A DNA stretch of 64,000 nucleotides from Breviolum minutum Mf 1.05b.01 (GCA_000507305.1 DF239416.1:99569-163568), one strand, 5' to 3'. Counted from the first letter of the stretch, positions 43,874 to 56,418 are shown. The notes: generated by a model not told the origin, from the letters alone. Translations and numbers: made by a program.

Positions 43874-44020
43874 TTTTCTATATGATCATCATTTTTTGAT
43901 ATACTCACCAAAAGATGGGTTTTTGGTTGTTTCCTTTGAATTGTTGGGGTCGAAAATTTGGAGGGATTCACGGTTTGTCCCGGTTTTTTTCGCAAGGATT
44001 TGAAGTCCTTTTGACACGTG

Positions 44021-44127
44021 ATACTGTTGATGGAAGGAATCCTGCACCAGTTGATGGATAGTTTATCCCATTTTTTACGGTGGTTCATATATATGCCAGA
44101 TGGTGCAGGATTTCTGAACCATCAACA
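44021..44127. mobile_element. Foldback element, family A (copy 9)
   Basis: ATACTGTTGATGGAAGGAAT ... GATTTCTGAACCATCAACAT; interior GCACCAGTTGATGGATAGTT. Confidence 0.85.
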
Positions 44128-44328
44128 TTCTGAGCATTTGTTTCCTCAAAATGGAAATCAAAGATGATCCTGCCACTATGTTTGCGATATAGATTCGTTG
44201 ATTGCAAAGAATTGAAACGCTTGTCAATTTTGGATTGCCATGTTGAATGGCTGTATCGTTTGTTTTCGTTGATGATTTTTACATAGCCAACAGTAGAGGC
44301 AGCTTGGTTTTTCCGATAGCCTCGTCAG

Positions 44329-44382
44329 GCAAAAGTAGAAGAAGCCAAGAGAAACCTAATGCAGCAAGCACTCAAAGAACAG
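44329..44382 (+). CDS. Coiled-coil exon, 18 codons
   Basis: TAGCCTCGTCAG precedes AKVEEAKRNLMQQALKEQ and CAG|GCGAAA, phase 0 at both ends with a GC donor. A stop follows eight codons beyond. Strong helical content. Confidence 0.85.
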
Positions 44383-45369
44383 GCGAAATGTGGGGGCCAA
44401 TGTTGAACTATCTTCCGGTAAGCATGGCAATGAAAGATTGCCACCGTTCAATAGGATATATATATATATATATGCATCTTCATTCCCGGTCCATTTTCCA
44501 GCCATCTATGTGAGTTTGCCGAAGTATAACTTACCCAATTTTTGACATCTCAGCCTCCTAACCAGTTCCGGCTCAGAGGGATTTCTATATAGATTCCTAT
44601 GGAAAATCACCCGATTTAAGTAGGCTTCATATCACACAAACCGAAGGTAGGGGGTAGCATGGTGATTTTTTTCCAACAAATCAATCAACGTCGAGAATGT
44701 TAATCTTGCAAAGTGAGTTGAGCGTATCCGGTCTGCCATTTTCCTCCAATGTTCTGGTGTGGAAGAGTCATTCCTGTGGGTGAACTCTCATACATACCGT
44801 TTAAACTAACACTGAAAAAGAATATATAGTAGTTTGCCATACAGGGCCCTTCAAAAATGGGCGTTGGAAAACAATCCTTTCCTCTTGACAGTGTTATTTT
44901 TCAGTGGTTTTTCCGCGGTGAAGGTACCAACGAAGCAGTGCCCAAAGCATGGTGATACACGGGGTTGCCTACCACCTCCGTTATGTAGCTAAGCAGTGAC
45001 ATCGAGGAAAAGCGAAGAATGGAGCGAAACAGAGATGAGCCAATCGTTGAATCCCCCAAAATCACTGACTAAAATATGCCTTCGATCACTAGGAGCCCCT
45101 GATGAACAGGTATTTGGGGGCCCCAGATTTTGAGACATCCTCTTGTAATTCCTGTTTTTGGATTCACAATCCGTAGGATGTCAAGTGGGACACCTCCAAA
45201 AAAACCTCAAGATTCAGTACACGTCACGAACGTGGACTATCAAAAAGTCCCAGCTTGACTGAATTAACTCCCGTTACAAATCGGTGTTTGATTTATTTTT
45301 TTACAGATCACAAGACTGACAAATGTTGGAATTTAACCACGTCGGCTGGATTTTTTGGAATTTCGCCAG

Positions 45370-45411
45370 GGACAAGAAATGCAGCTAGAATTTGACCGAG
45401 CACTTCGAGAG
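45370..45411 (+). CDS. Coiled-coil exon, 14 codons
   Basis: ATTTCGCCAG is followed by GQEMQLEFDRALRE and GAG|GCGTGA, phase 0, GC donor. The next in-frame codons are GCG TGA, so the exon must end here unless it is the last one. Confidence 0.8.
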
Positions 45412-46281
45412 GCGTGAAGGGGAAATCACAATAAAGCTGAGATGGTTCAAAAGTTATAAGTTATAAATAATCATTACTACTAGTAGGGATACTTTCAAGA
45501 ATCCACTGCTTACCTGGAATTTGCCCATCAGCCAAAAAATTCAGTGCAGATCCTGAATCTTTCTTGACAAGCATTTGATATGATCGGAAGCAGTGGCGAT
45601 TCGGAGACAGGGATGATGGTAGTTTACTCACGAAGTTGGAGCGAACCCTATGGACCAACCTTGTCACTTCTAGATTCTTGGTGGAAACTGTGAGATTTCC
45701 TGGGTGGATTTCCTGTATGCCTTGCCTGGGTTCAGAAGGAAGGTTCATTTGCCCATGGAAAAACAAGGGTTTCTTAATCATGCGTGGTTTGAAATACTTT
45801 TGAAATCCTGACATGAAAATCATCCAGTGTTTTTTTTGTCCATGTTACCAGGTTTGGGGGGACAGCCGGCAACCACTCATGTTCCACGAAGGTGCAAGAC
45901 CTTCGTGACAAGCAAGAGTATGAACTGGAGGTGCCTGGGGCATGTTTTCGAGCCGGGCTCCATAGATAGGCAGGGTCCCATGTAGGATTCGGGAATCCAC
46001 AAAAAACACATCTTATTTGCTCGGAGCGCGACGCGATGCGAATGTTGTGGCTGTTGGTTTGGCTTATTCAACCCAATTTTGTTTGAAAGTACTGGATAGA
46101 TGCATTTTGATCCCATGATTGTAGCAACAGTTGGACTTGTTAAGTGGTTTATGGCTCATCATATGATTATTCAACTGGAAGCAAACTACAAGTCCAACTG
46201 ATCATCCAACTGTGACCCACTTGCCAGACATCCCCTCACTGGTGTCGCGTTTATCCACCCATTTTGCAGCTCGGATTCTAG

Positions 46282-46380
46282 GACAAAATACGACAGCTCG
46301 AAGAGAACGACCTTGCAGTAGTAGTCTCAGTGCGGATGGCAGATGGTTTGCAATGGATGAAAATTTCTCAGACTTTGGAG
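46282..46380 (+). CDS. Coiled-coil exon, 33 codons
   Basis: CTCGGATTCTAG precedes DKIRQLEENDLAVVVSVRMA, then DGLQWMKISQTLE, ending TTTGGAG|GCCGTG (GC donor), phase 0. The middle AVVVSV is more beta-like, so a shorter exon cannot be excluded. Confidence 0.7.
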
Positions 46381-46736
46381 GCCGTGGAGACCTGAAAACT
46401 GGAAAAAAACCTTCCCAAAATTAGATGAGCAATGAAAAAATGGCCCCTGCTTGTTTAGGGCATATAGGGGATGAAATCCTAATTACCCAGTTATGTGAGG
46501 ATTATTTCATGTACCATGATATAAGCCAACCAGTATAACGGAACGTCAGGCCGGGTTTTTTTCGTGGCTCAGAGCAAGAAAGGTTCCCTGCATCCCTAGG
46601 TTCGATGTAAGAGGCCATACATTGTTTACGGTGTTTTTGGGAGACCTCCCTGAAGCAAAGCTGAAACATGTTGTTTTTAAAGGGGAGGAAATATGTGTTG
46701 AGATTTGAACACTTGTTTCGTTGCCACTTCAAGCAA

Positions 46737-46873
46737 AAAGAAGAAGAGGAGGAAGAAGAAGAGAAGAGCACAACATACGTTCTTTCCTTTATGGAAATAC
46801 CCCGAAATCAGCTGTACATAAAAAGATGTAAATAGAGAAAAAACTGTACATAAAAGATGTAAATAGAGAATAT
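46737..46873. repeat. GAA tract and 31-bp direct duplication
   Basis: AAGAAGAGGAGGAAGAAGAA is followed by two near-identical copies of ACTGTACATAAAAGATGTAA ATAGAGAA (46809-46838 and 46843-46871). Confidence 0.85.
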
Positions 46874-47139
46874 TTTGAGAATGCATGATGCATATTTGTG
46901 GCACTAAAACCTACTCATCATCAACCATCATTTTATAGTGGACAAATGCAAGAAACCCAAACCTTCCCCCAACTTGAAAGTTCCCAAAAGAATCCATCAT
47001 CACTCCACCAACCGACCCTCACTTTAAGTGGAAGACCGAAAGATGCAACAGGCCAAACATGGCAAGTCCACACTTCAACCTGTCATACTTTTTTGTTGTG
47101 TTTCTTTTTTGTTTGCTTTGCTAATAGGAGATTGTCATA

Positions 47140-47243
47140 CTACGTGGTGGCAACTCAAAGAATTTTTTATTTTCAACCCTTACCTGGGGAAATGATCCCA
47201 ATTTTGACTAATATTTTTCAAATGGGTTGAAACAACCACCTAG
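47140..47243. mobile_element. Foldback element, family B (copy 9), TCATA duplication
   Basis: CTACGTGGTGGCAACTCAAA ... ATGGGTTGAAACAACCACCT and AG; TCATA flanks it at 47135-47139 and 47244-47248. Confidence 0.9.
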
Positions 47244-47757
47244 TCATAGTTTTGCTTGAATTTTTCTTTGATACCTTGTCATGATTAATTTTCTGGATCA
47301 AAAACGATCTGATCTCACGAATGAAATGGTATGAAAGAGGGCCCAATACTTCCTTGTATGGCCCTTTAAAACCTACATATACTTGATATCTCTTGGAATG
47401 AAATATCATTTGGGTACATACCTTGTTTCTAACTCTCAGTCTCTGTACTCATATTTGACATGTTCTTTGAAGTAGTCTCCTAGGATCCAACTACCCGACA
47501 TGCCCAGACCATCCCTTTCTGTCACTTCCCTGGAGTGTATGTCAAAGCGTTTTGAAACTTGAAACATTCGGTTGCACAACATCTCTCACACCAACCAACC
47601 CCCCCCAAAAAGCAGACCATCCAAAGACAACTCAAGAATTTTTTTCGAGGATTGTTTCTGATTTGACCTTCTGAATAATTTTTCTGCCCAAGGATTGCCA
47701 ATTTCTTTTTGGTCACTGCCGTGACTTGCATCACGAAACTTTTCTGAAAATTGCCAG

Positions 47758-47835
47758 GTGGACGCTGAAGGCAAGCTGGAACGGCTGCAAGATGAGTTGG
47801 GCATCCCCAACTCAGCCACCCCGAAGTTCGGATAG
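47758..47835 (+). CDS. Coiled-coil exon, possibly terminal
   Basis: TGAAAATTGCCAG precedes VDAEGKLERLQDELGIPNSA and then TPKFG with TAG. The coiled-coil part ends near QDE (47796). No GT donor follows it, although CTGCAA|GATGAG would be a GA donor. If no donor is used, this would be the last exon of one isoform or gene. Confidence 0.75.
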   Translation: MDAEGKLERLQDELGIPNSATPKFG

Positions 47836-49408
47836 CCGCTGCACCACTTCCCCGATACGAGATGGGCCCCCTAAGAGTATTAAGTGAAGTTATCATCCTA
47901 CTTATAAGTGGTAACGGGCCGATCTTGTAGCATTCTGCAGTTTCTTTTTGCTGAACGAAATGCAGGAGTAATTCTGCAAGAAGTTAGAAGATCCGAACCC
48001 TCCGAACAAAGCTGGCCGGCTGGAAATCCATCATGTTCAAATAGGCGATAGATCTTTCAGATGATGGCGTTTTCCATTGCCATGTTATTTTTATCTGCAA
48101 GTAAGTTTGCAAAAAAAAACGCGTCGCTTAGAAAAGAAAAGCATTGAAAAGTTGTTTGCTGTTCTTGTTGGATGGTTGGATCCTTAGATTTTTCATTCAA
48201 CTAGTTGGTTCAGTTGTGTAGCCTTAAGACCTCAATCTGATCCAGCTCGTTTATGTCCGATGTCCTGATTAATCATTCAAGCAAAGGTCTCCAAAGAAAC
48301 AAGATACCGGTCATTTTAGTCATTTTTTGGATGTGCCAAATAAACAAGCGAAAGTTTACATCTGCGATGGTTTCAACTCACCTTTTTGTTGAGGAACATG
48401 AGTTGTGAGAATAGATAGATGATGGTTACAGCTCCCGATTTTGGGATACGGACCCTGACAGAAATCGAGCCACACTGAATCTCTGAGGCTTTCGAAAAGT
48501 GCTGAATTATTGCATAACTCCGAGGCGGGTGGGATAAATGTGACCAGGCGGACTCGGTAGTGTGGTGCTGGTGGGGCTTTGCAAATGTGTAATCTAACAT
48601 AACTGTCCATGAACAAAATCATGCACTAGTTAAAATGCATGAAACTCCTTTGTAACATGGCAAGCAATGTGATACTTATCAACTGGTGCTGGCCTGATTT
48701 CTTTCATCAGTAGCTGGAACACGAACTTTGGGAAGATGTGGTTCCTTATTGAATACGTGGATTCTCCAGCCATGTTAGTTTACCAGAGTATGACTTTAAC
48801 AACCTCATTGAATTGGTGGTGGTTTCGCAGTTTATGATGTGGGAATTCTTCCGAAATTGACTAAAAGTTCAGGTTGGTTAGATCATGTTAAATCTAATGG
48901 TTTACTGACATCAGCGGAGCTCTGGTGAACTTTTGGTAAGTCAGATGTCTTCATGTAATTTGATTGCTGCTAAATGATCATACCTGGATTTGGTGGCTTC
49001 AAGCACCTTCAGTGCAAAACATCTTCGGTTGGTAGTGCCACTAAAGCACAGAAAAAAAAGGTGAATAGTGGTTTAGTAGGAGGCAGAATTCCCCCCAACA
49101 CTGCCCCTAGGAACCCTTCGAAGCCAATCAGTATAGTGAAATGATACAAGAGTTTTGTTGTCACTGCTTCCCTTGACCCTGGTGACAAACCCCTAAAAGG
49201 ACGTTGAATGTGTTTCATCCTTTCCCATTTGAAACAAGGGTTTTTCAGTTTGGTGAAAGAGGTTGACTTGACTATATGTATGGTTGGAAACACATGTCAT
49301 GTGTTTTTTGGTTGTTTCTGGAGTCCATTTAGTGCTGCAAAACTACCCTCAAGGGAAGGAGAACACATATCCCGCCAAAGGGGGAAAGCCAGAAAATCGC
49401 CGGCACAG

Positions 49409-49465
49409 GTTGTGGCACAGAAATGGCAGAATGAAGCCCAAGAACACAAAGAGAAGCTCAATGAG
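49409..49465 (+). CDS. Coiled-coil exon, 19 codons
   Basis: ATCGCCGGCACAG precedes VVAQKWQNEAQEHKEKLNE and GAG|GTCTGG, phase 0 at both ends. Very typical helix. Confidence 0.85.
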
Positions 49466-49931
49466 GTCTGGAAGTGTTTTAGCCGGGAAAAAATTCTCCA
49501 AATCCAATTTCTGTTTTGACCCACCTGGGTTGGGCATCGGAAGAGTTGGTGGTGGTTTTTTGGAATCTGGTTTTTTGGAATCTTCTGAAAATGACCCAAA
49601 AAAAAAGATGTCAGGTTAATCAAGTAGAATTAGTTAATTTGTAGTTTTTGGGAAGAGTAAATTCCTGGATTGTACTATGAACATTTTTTTTGACATTTGC
49701 CCCGAAAAAAAATAATGGAGAAAAAGAGTACATGTTGACTAAGTTTTTGGCAATATGCTGCAATTTGTAAGTTGAAAACCAACATCTAGAATTGTGTGGA
49801 ACAAGTTGTTCTAATCTTCGGATAGTTGTAAGATCTGTAAACTCTTCAACGGGACACTGGCATTCCTGGGTAATTCATCCTGCACGTTACAGATATCACC
49901 CCCAAAGGTCATACTGTTAATTTTGGAAATC

Positions 49932-50037
49932 CTACTGTTGATGGACAAAATCCTGCACCACTTGCTATGGCAAATATCCCATTATTTACAGGGTTTTAGC
50001 CATCCCATGTGGTTGTTTGGGATTCCTGAACCATCAA
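49932..50037. mobile_element. Foldback element, family A (copy 10)
   Basis: CTACTGTTGATGGACAAAAT ... GGGATTCCTGAACCATCAAT; interior CCCATTATTTACAGGGTTTT. Confidence 0.8.
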
Positions 50038-50788
50038 TTTCTGCCACCTAATGACCAAAAATTTCAGGACCTGCGAGGATTGATGAGATGTATGATCATT
50101 CCTTTCCGTTTCACGTGGTTTTTCCTGTGTCAAGCTTGCGATGGTTTAGAAAACTCGGCAAAAAACAAGTCATGGTTTTTACCGAAGAAAAAACCAATGA
50201 CTTGTGGTTGTGTAAGATGATTTTTTACAGATTCTACCATGGTAAATCACCATTTAAACCATCATTTCCAACCACCTTCAGCAAATCTAAGATGAAGTAT
50301 TGGTACAAGTCGCAGAAGCCTTCTCAGACCCATCCAATGGTTCGACTGGTTTTGTAGTCCTGGGATTCACCATATGAAAGGGACCTTAAGTGACAGCATG
50401 AATAAGTCACCGCCTGACAAATTCTCAGACATGCTGGAAAACCAGAGAACCACCACCACCACCACCGCAACCACAACGACAAGAACTACAACCACATTTA
50501 ATGTACCACAACGACGAGTACCAAAATCCCATCAACAAGAAGAAGAACATGAAGAAGTGCAACTGAAGCGCTGTTTTTGGGAACCCCAAGCTGAGTGAAC
50601 CCGGTTTCAGTTAAGAGACCCCCTCAGGATGATTTTTAGAAGCCTACCAAACGAGGGGTCATTCAACTTGGGGAGTTTCTTTAGGAAGTTTCCAGACCCC
50701 CCCCCCAATGTGGGTAGATTCTGAAAAAATGAAGCACCAAAACAAAAGAATTAATAAAATCAACTATCAACTGAAAAAAAGCACACAC

Positions 50789-50890
50789 CTAGGTGGTGCT
50801 TTCAAACATGTCTTTTTCACCCGTGGGGAAGATGAATCCAATTTGACATAAGCGCATGTTTTTCCAGATGGGTTGGTTCAACCACCTCGA
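50789..50890. mobile_element. Foldback element, family B (copy 10)
   Basis: CTAGGTGGTGCTTTCAAACA ... AGATGGGTTGGTTCAACCAC. The right end is altered. It stops 30 bp before the exon at 50921. Confidence 0.8.
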
Positions 50891-50920
50891 CCACCAAGCA
50901 GACACCTTAAGCCAAACCAG

Positions 50921-51013
50921 GAAGTCTTGGAGTTGCATCAAAGCTATGCCAAGCGCCTGCAAAGCCTACGTGCGCAGCACGGTGGCGAACGTCGCGCCTT
51001 TGAAGCGGCGGAG
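50921..51013 (+). CDS. Coiled-coil exon, 31 codons
   Basis: AGCCAAACCAG precedes EVLELHQSYAKRLQSLRAQH, then GGERRAFEAAE, ending GAG|GTTGGA, phase 0 at both ends. High G+C and strong heptads make this one of the best exons in the window. Confidence 0.9.
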
Positions 51014-51195
51014 GTTGGAAACAGCTGTAGCCTTGTTGTGACTTGTCCCCAATGGATTTCTGACATTCTTTCTCACATTCGTTCTCTGACGTTCTTGCTG
51101 AAATTCGTTCGGACATATCTTCAGACATTCTTTCTGACATAGGACGTCCAGCAGTTTGGCGATTGATGTCCAGTTTTTATTGGGTTTTTTATCAG

Positions 51196-51249
51196 GAGGA
51201 GTTGCGCCAGATCTACACCAAAGAGTTGCAGATCAGCCGAAGACATCAG
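51196..51249 (+). CDS. Coiled-coil exon, 18 codons
   Basis: GGGTTTTTTATCAG precedes EELRQIYTKELQISRRHQ and CAG|GTGTGG, phase 0 at both ends. The intron from the previous exon is only 182 bp, short for this gene, and contains a degenerate GACATTCTTTCTGACAT repeat. Confidence 0.9.
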
Positions 51250-51758
51250 GTGTGGAACACTTAACCGACGGTTTTGTTTTGACCTTGGTTCGCTGGAAAG
51301 GGAGACCGGTACCACGGACGGGGATCTGCCGTTTGAAGCCCCCTGATCAAGATTGGATCGACCCCAAAAAGTTGATTGGCAATATAAAGGAAAGTTGTTC
51401 TGACGGATCCCCCCCTTTGTTGCTTGGGGATGACGACATTGTACATGATAGGAACACCTTTTTTAAGCAACCAGTATAAGCGGCCGAAATCTGTTCCTTA
51501 CAAAGACAAACAATGAAAATTGCGATCATTGGGTCGGAAGCGAAGCAAGTTTTCGTTGGAAAAGTTGAAACCTTTTGTTGAGTTTGCTGGCAAGGAATGA
51601 AAGCTTGACGAAAAGTTCTTGTGATGATCCTTTTCAAAAGCAAAAAACGGCCATGAATCTTCATTAGATCGTTGCCAACCCTAAGATATCATTCACCATC
51701 AACATCAATCATTAAATCATCCATCAGTCTCCAGTCCCGTAGAATTGTTCGTTGACAG

Positions 51759-51827
51759 GAAGCTTGGTCGGAGGCTACTGAAGCAGCCTTGGCTGGTGAG
51801 GCCAGGGAATCATTCCGAGCTCAACAG
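51759..51827 (+). CDS. Coiled-coil exon, 23 codons
   Basis: TTCGTTGACAG precedes EAWSEATEAALAGEARESFR and then AQQ, ending CAACAG|GTTCCC, phase 0 at both ends. Confidence 0.9.
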
Positions 51828-52644
51828 GTTCCCGATGTATCATAAGTTGGGTTTGTTTCAAGTAAGGAATGTCACCTTGTCATTGGTGAAGTCGTTTTTG
51901 TTGAGCCAATTGTGAAGGCGAATCAAGAATGTTTGATGAATCAATGAACATGTGGACAAAGTAAATGTGTTTGTATATGTATGTATTCAAACAATCATAT
52001 GTAAATATATGTATATGCAATGTATATACACATATGCTACTTGTATGGATTACATGGAAATGTTGCAAGTAGATAGGTAGACAAGTAGGTTGGCAGCTAT
52101 ACAATCATTGTGTCCGATATGCATTTTGCTTCCCTTAAGACCAGCTTTGCTAGCAAATCAGCTAACCTTTACAAAACGAAACTCACATCGATACCCAGTG
52201 AGGATTGGGTTTCTCATTGCAACCAAGGCCTTCAAACCTACCAGAAAATTGATGGAAAAACCATCGCCTCATGAAGATTCGGTTTTCTTCTTTCCCTTTC
52301 AATCCACAAATTCAGCAGGTGGAAGGTGCACAAGAAACACTAGTTTTAAGATAATGGATCTCAGGTATTACATGGTACATAGCCAGTTTGCAATCTATAC
52401 TGTCAAAATTAGTGTAGCATATCATCATATGTATGTGCACACATCCCTGTGACAAGTATACATGTATACAGTATGCACGTCCTTGTACATCTATATTTCC
52501 ATTACACATCTAAATTCTAAGATATTTTGATATCAGCAACATGTACATTGACAGTGATCAAAATGTATACAATTGGACACTACATGTATGTATATTATTT
52601 ATATATATATATATTATTTACCCGATCTCGCGAACTTCCCACAG

Positions 52645-52680
52645 GCAGCGGAGGCACAGAGTTTGCTACTGTTTTGCCAG
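52645..52680 (+). CDS. Candidate short exon
   Basis: GAACTTCCCACAG precedes AAEAQSLLLFCQ, phase 0, ending CAG|GGTGGA, which is not a canonical donor (shifting by one gives GT). The acceptor is good. Confidence 0.55.
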
Positions 52681-53368
52681 GGTGGAATGGAAAAAAAAAT
52701 CCTGAAACTCACGCCCTTCTTCCCTGAAAATTGGTGATTAAAGGGAGATGTAAGCTGCTTTCCTTTTGGGGCAATTTGGGCCTGTTTTCAAAAAGGGCAA
52801 GTTGTTGGCCTTAGGGAGGATAACATCCCTGAAACTAAGATGTTGTACTGGGAAATGGAGAAACTGGGATGGCTAACGTAGCCTGGTATTGCTTCAGCGA
52901 GTTTTTCAGATCCCTTCAACATTGATGCTTCAGTTCGTATGATCTTTCTCATGTAAAGAAACCTATATAATATGAACCAAATTTCAAGAATCTGCCCATG
53001 AACAGATGATGTTTGGAAGTTTGGAAGGGGGAGAAAAAAAAACAGGCCTCAAAGGAGGGGATCTGTGAAAGAGACCTGAAAGGATTGAGATCCAAACCCG
53101 TTTGAATCAAACTTTTACAGTTGGATCCAGAGTTTTAAAGGTGAGATTCGTAACATTCCAAGAAAACTTTCAACATACAACTAACCACCTCTTGATAAAG
53201 GAAATCCTTTCGTATTAGTAATTTGAGGTACCTAGGGTATGTTCCAGGAGTCTGTTGGAATTTCCTTACAGATATGTTGTTTTTTACAATGATGGGGCAG
53301 TTCCCAACCCCAAGAAGCAAATTCCACAAGCATTTGTTTTTGATTTCTTACTCGGTCATCCGTTGTAG

Positions 53369-53411
53369 ATCAGCATGGCTAAGCCTGAGTAAAAAGCTCG
53401 AGAAAAAGATG
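53369..53411 (+). CDS. Candidate lysine-rich exon
   Basis: CCGTTGTAG is followed, after one base, by SAWLSLSKKLEKKM and ATG|GTACCA. Helical and basic; phase differs from neighbours, so confidence is limited. Confidence 0.4.
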
Positions 53412-54369
53412 GTACCAAAACAACTGATCCATAGTAACCAATACTGACCATCTACGTTTCAGATTCAGATGGTATATGGAACTACAATTTGCGTTAGCGA
53501 AAGGACAAGAAACAACTGTTATTGCGTGTATGAATGTAGAAACGTATAGATATATATAATCATATTGGCTACCTAGCTGCTTCTTCTATGGAAGACCAGC
53601 TCATCCAGCTCTGGTAGTTTTACCCACCAGAGCACGGCAAGGACCTGATGAAACAACCCTGCATTTTTGATCAGCCAAACAAAGCTGATCCAATCAATAT
53701 GACCTGATGCTAGGTTGACTAACCAGAATTGACGCTTTTTGTTGGTCTAAAGATGTATGTTGTAGAGGTTGGTAATTTTGTTTGAAGATGTTTTTTCCGG
53801 GAATTTTGTTGGTTGGTGAAATAGGATCTAATATATCTAATCCATGCAGATTCAGTCAACACCGGGTTGGTTGTTAGTTTTAGGCGAGTCGTGTCGGCCA
53901 ATCCTAAATGTGATGAAAGTGATTGTTAGATAGCATGTGGATATTGTCAATTATATCAATTGAGCAGTGCCTAGAATAGGCTTTGTATTATGAACCAGCT
54001 ATGCAAAACGTAAGAACTGACTGAAAGATTGAGGTAAGGTACATTGGAGAGACAAACTTATCCAAGCACGAAATGGCTATGGGATGCTATGGGTCAAAAA
54101 TAGAGCGCTAGAGGGTGCTAAAGGGACAACAAAATTGATAATATTCAGTATCATACATTTCCCTCTTTGTCTTTTTCCTTTCCATGCCTCATTTTTTATT
54201 TTTTGTTTTTCATGTTTCGTCCTGTTTCTTCCTTTTTCATTGTCCTTTCTTGCTCTGCTGATCGACCAGGGTGGAAGTTGGACAATAGCTTGGATCATTT
54301 GTTGAACTAACAGGAGTCCCTGCTGGTCCAGTCCTGATGCATATATTTTTGGATGGCGCCTTTTTGGAG

Positions 54370-54432
54370 GCACGACTAGCTCGCAAAGTTCAAGAGGAGT
54401 CGGAGAGTGCTGTGATGAGGCAAGAGATGGAG
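54370..54432 (+). CDS. Coiled-coil exon, 21 codons
   Basis: TTTTTGGAG precedes ARLARKVQEESESAVMRQEM and then E, ending GATGGAG|GTGCCA, phase 0 at both ends. The frame stays open for another 35 codons. Confidence 0.8.
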
Positions 54433-54886
54433 GTGCCACAACAGTGCCGTAAGGGGAGGTGGTGTGTAGACAATGTGAAGGTTTCATATATTTTTTTTCT
54501 GGAAAAAGATGCAAGGTCTACTAAGGTTACAAGATGATCTACCTTTCCCTGACCTGGGTTGGCTCCCATTAGAACTGAAGGTGTTTTCTTGCAATTTTGT
54601 TGCCAGCCAATGTGTAACAACAATTGCAGACGTGGGGACCCGTAACGAGTTCGGCTCGAAGCCCTGTTTGAAAATTCATCTTCTAGAAGGTTTTCACTTT
54701 GCCAAGTAACATGGACATGTAAGATTGCAAGATGTTCAAAACAGTTACCCTATTGCCCTACTTTTCCTGACACCGTTCCTGGTTGACTGAAAAATGGGCT
54801 GATTCAACGCATGAGATTGATGAAACTTGAATGACTCGAGACATGTGTTCTATCAAGTAGCTGCGGTCCCACTTCAAAAGGGAGAA

Positions 54887-54968
54887 TACACCCCGCAAGA
54901 TTAACATGGAAGGAAAATCATCTTCCAAACTATCATGTTCAGGTTCTATGTCAATCTTCGGGGGTGTA
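54887..54968. mobile_element. Foldback element, family D (copy 1)
   Basis: TACACCCCGCAAGATTAACA ... ATGTCAATCTTCGGGGGTGTA; arms inverted, TA at both tips. Confidence 0.8.
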
Positions 54969-55415
54969 GTTATAGCTTGAATCAAATCATATAATTACCA
55001 AAACCGACTTCAGCAGGTGGTCAGCATCTGAAACCGACCTGGTGGTTGTCTGGAGGAGATAAATGCCATGAAGGTTATCTATACAAACCGCCTCTTCCAA
55101 CTTGATAGCAAAGGGTCCTGAGTTCTAAACACTTTCTATCTCAGTTGTGGGGGGAGCTTCAACCTCATCATATTGGGATCTCCAACTAAGATACATGTGA
55201 AAATTATAGGTGTTTTCTGCTCCGTCCAATGTGTTCAGAACTGATAGGTTTGTCCAACTAAAGGATTGGGGTTGGACCTGATGTTATAAAATGTTGCCTT
55301 TCTGATGTTGCCACATTGAAAGTCGTGTGTTGCGTATGTTGATTTTGATTCTCAGTTTTAGCTCTTGGAGTATTGCAGATGTTCAAAAATTGCTGGTGAA
55401 TGTTTCAGATCGGAG

Positions 55416-55436
55416 GACAAAATTGCGACGTTGAAG
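55416..55436 (+). CDS. Candidate micro-exon
   Basis: Seven codons DKIATLK end at AAG|GTAATT, a good donor. The acceptor is either CGGAG at 55415 or TTTCAG at 55408, which would add SE in the same frame. Phase 0 in the shorter form. Confidence 0.5.
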
Positions 55437-55612
55437 GTAATTTCTATCCATCTGCAATGTGAGAATCCAAAAAGAAGGGGATAGCAAAACTGATGTTCCT
55501 TTTGAAAGTTGAGCTTGGGATTTCACTGACTTTTTTGTTGGTAGCTTTTTTGGGTAGAGTCAGGTGGCTTGGATGCCGATGTTGCGCATGTTTTTTTTTG
55601 AAAAGTTGCCAG

Positions 55613-55674
55613 GTTCAACAAAAGCTGCAAGCGCAGTTGCTGTTGTTGAAGAGTCATTTGGGAGGTCCAGAAGC
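55613..55674 (+). CDS. Coiled-coil exon
   Basis: GAAAAGTTGCCAG precedes VQQKLQAQLLLLKSHLG, with GGGAG|GTCCAG as the likely donor (phase 1). Leucine-rich helix. A second frame over the same region is open (GSTKAASAVAVVEE). Confidence 0.7.
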
Positions 55675-56256
55675 ACCAGCAGGCTGACCAAACTTTGTCG
55701 CGGAAGAGTCGAAGCTGTTGAAACCAACGGTGATGATGCTCAAGTGAAAGGTTTCTTACCTCAACTGTATTGAGCTTGATTCATGTCACTACTATTATAT
55801 CCACTATGCATGGGCACATATATATATTTTTTTTTTAGTTTACATATAGACAGATTCAAGAACAACCACCGAAGAACATAGCTTCTCAAATAATGATCCA
55901 AACAATGGTTTCAGATTGGTTTTAAATGGATGCCTTGTCACGGTGTGTCTGATGACATCGGATGACGCAACTCCAGTTTTGCGACTTCATGTTGTGACTG
56001 GCTATGTACCTTTCTACAGCACTTCGCGGTTGGGGTTTTCCAAGAGTATCACCAGCCATTCCCCTTCTGACTTGTGAAAAAAAATGCAGAGAAGGAGGCA
56101 TTCCAGGAACCAATGAAATCGCCCAAAGTAGAGGTTTCTTACCTAACCTTGGGTGTCATTCCATAAATGATAGCAAAAGCCAGCCTTTGTCCTGACTCCA
56201 AAGATGTCAGCGTCTAACAGTGTTATTTTGACAGTAACTGGGGATTTTAAGCCCAG

Positions 56257-56418
56257 GCCTACACCCTACCAGCTATGAGCTGTTCAAGGATCTATGTTGG
56301 TCCATTGAAGCAGCGCTATGTTGGGATACTCAGAAATGCATGGATTTGTGAAAGAGCAGATGGGATGATCATTTGGGATTCCTCAAAGAAAGCATGGTTC
56401 GATTTAACCATCCTGAAG
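56257..56418 (+). CDS. Candidate larger exon, 54 codons
   Basis: AAGCCCAG precedes AYTLPAMSCSRIYVGPLKQR, then YVGILRNAWICERADGMIIW, ending ATCCTGAAG|GTAAAG, a strong donor; phase 0 at both ends. It is not coiled coil: the aromatic, mixed composition suggests a small globular domain, family unknown. A second frame (YELFKDLCWSIEAALCWDTQ) is open in the first half. Confidence 0.5.

Noticed and set aside
53590..53625. Short helical peptide MEDQLIQLW as an exon
   Set aside because: No acceptor and immediate stop; too short to separate from chance.
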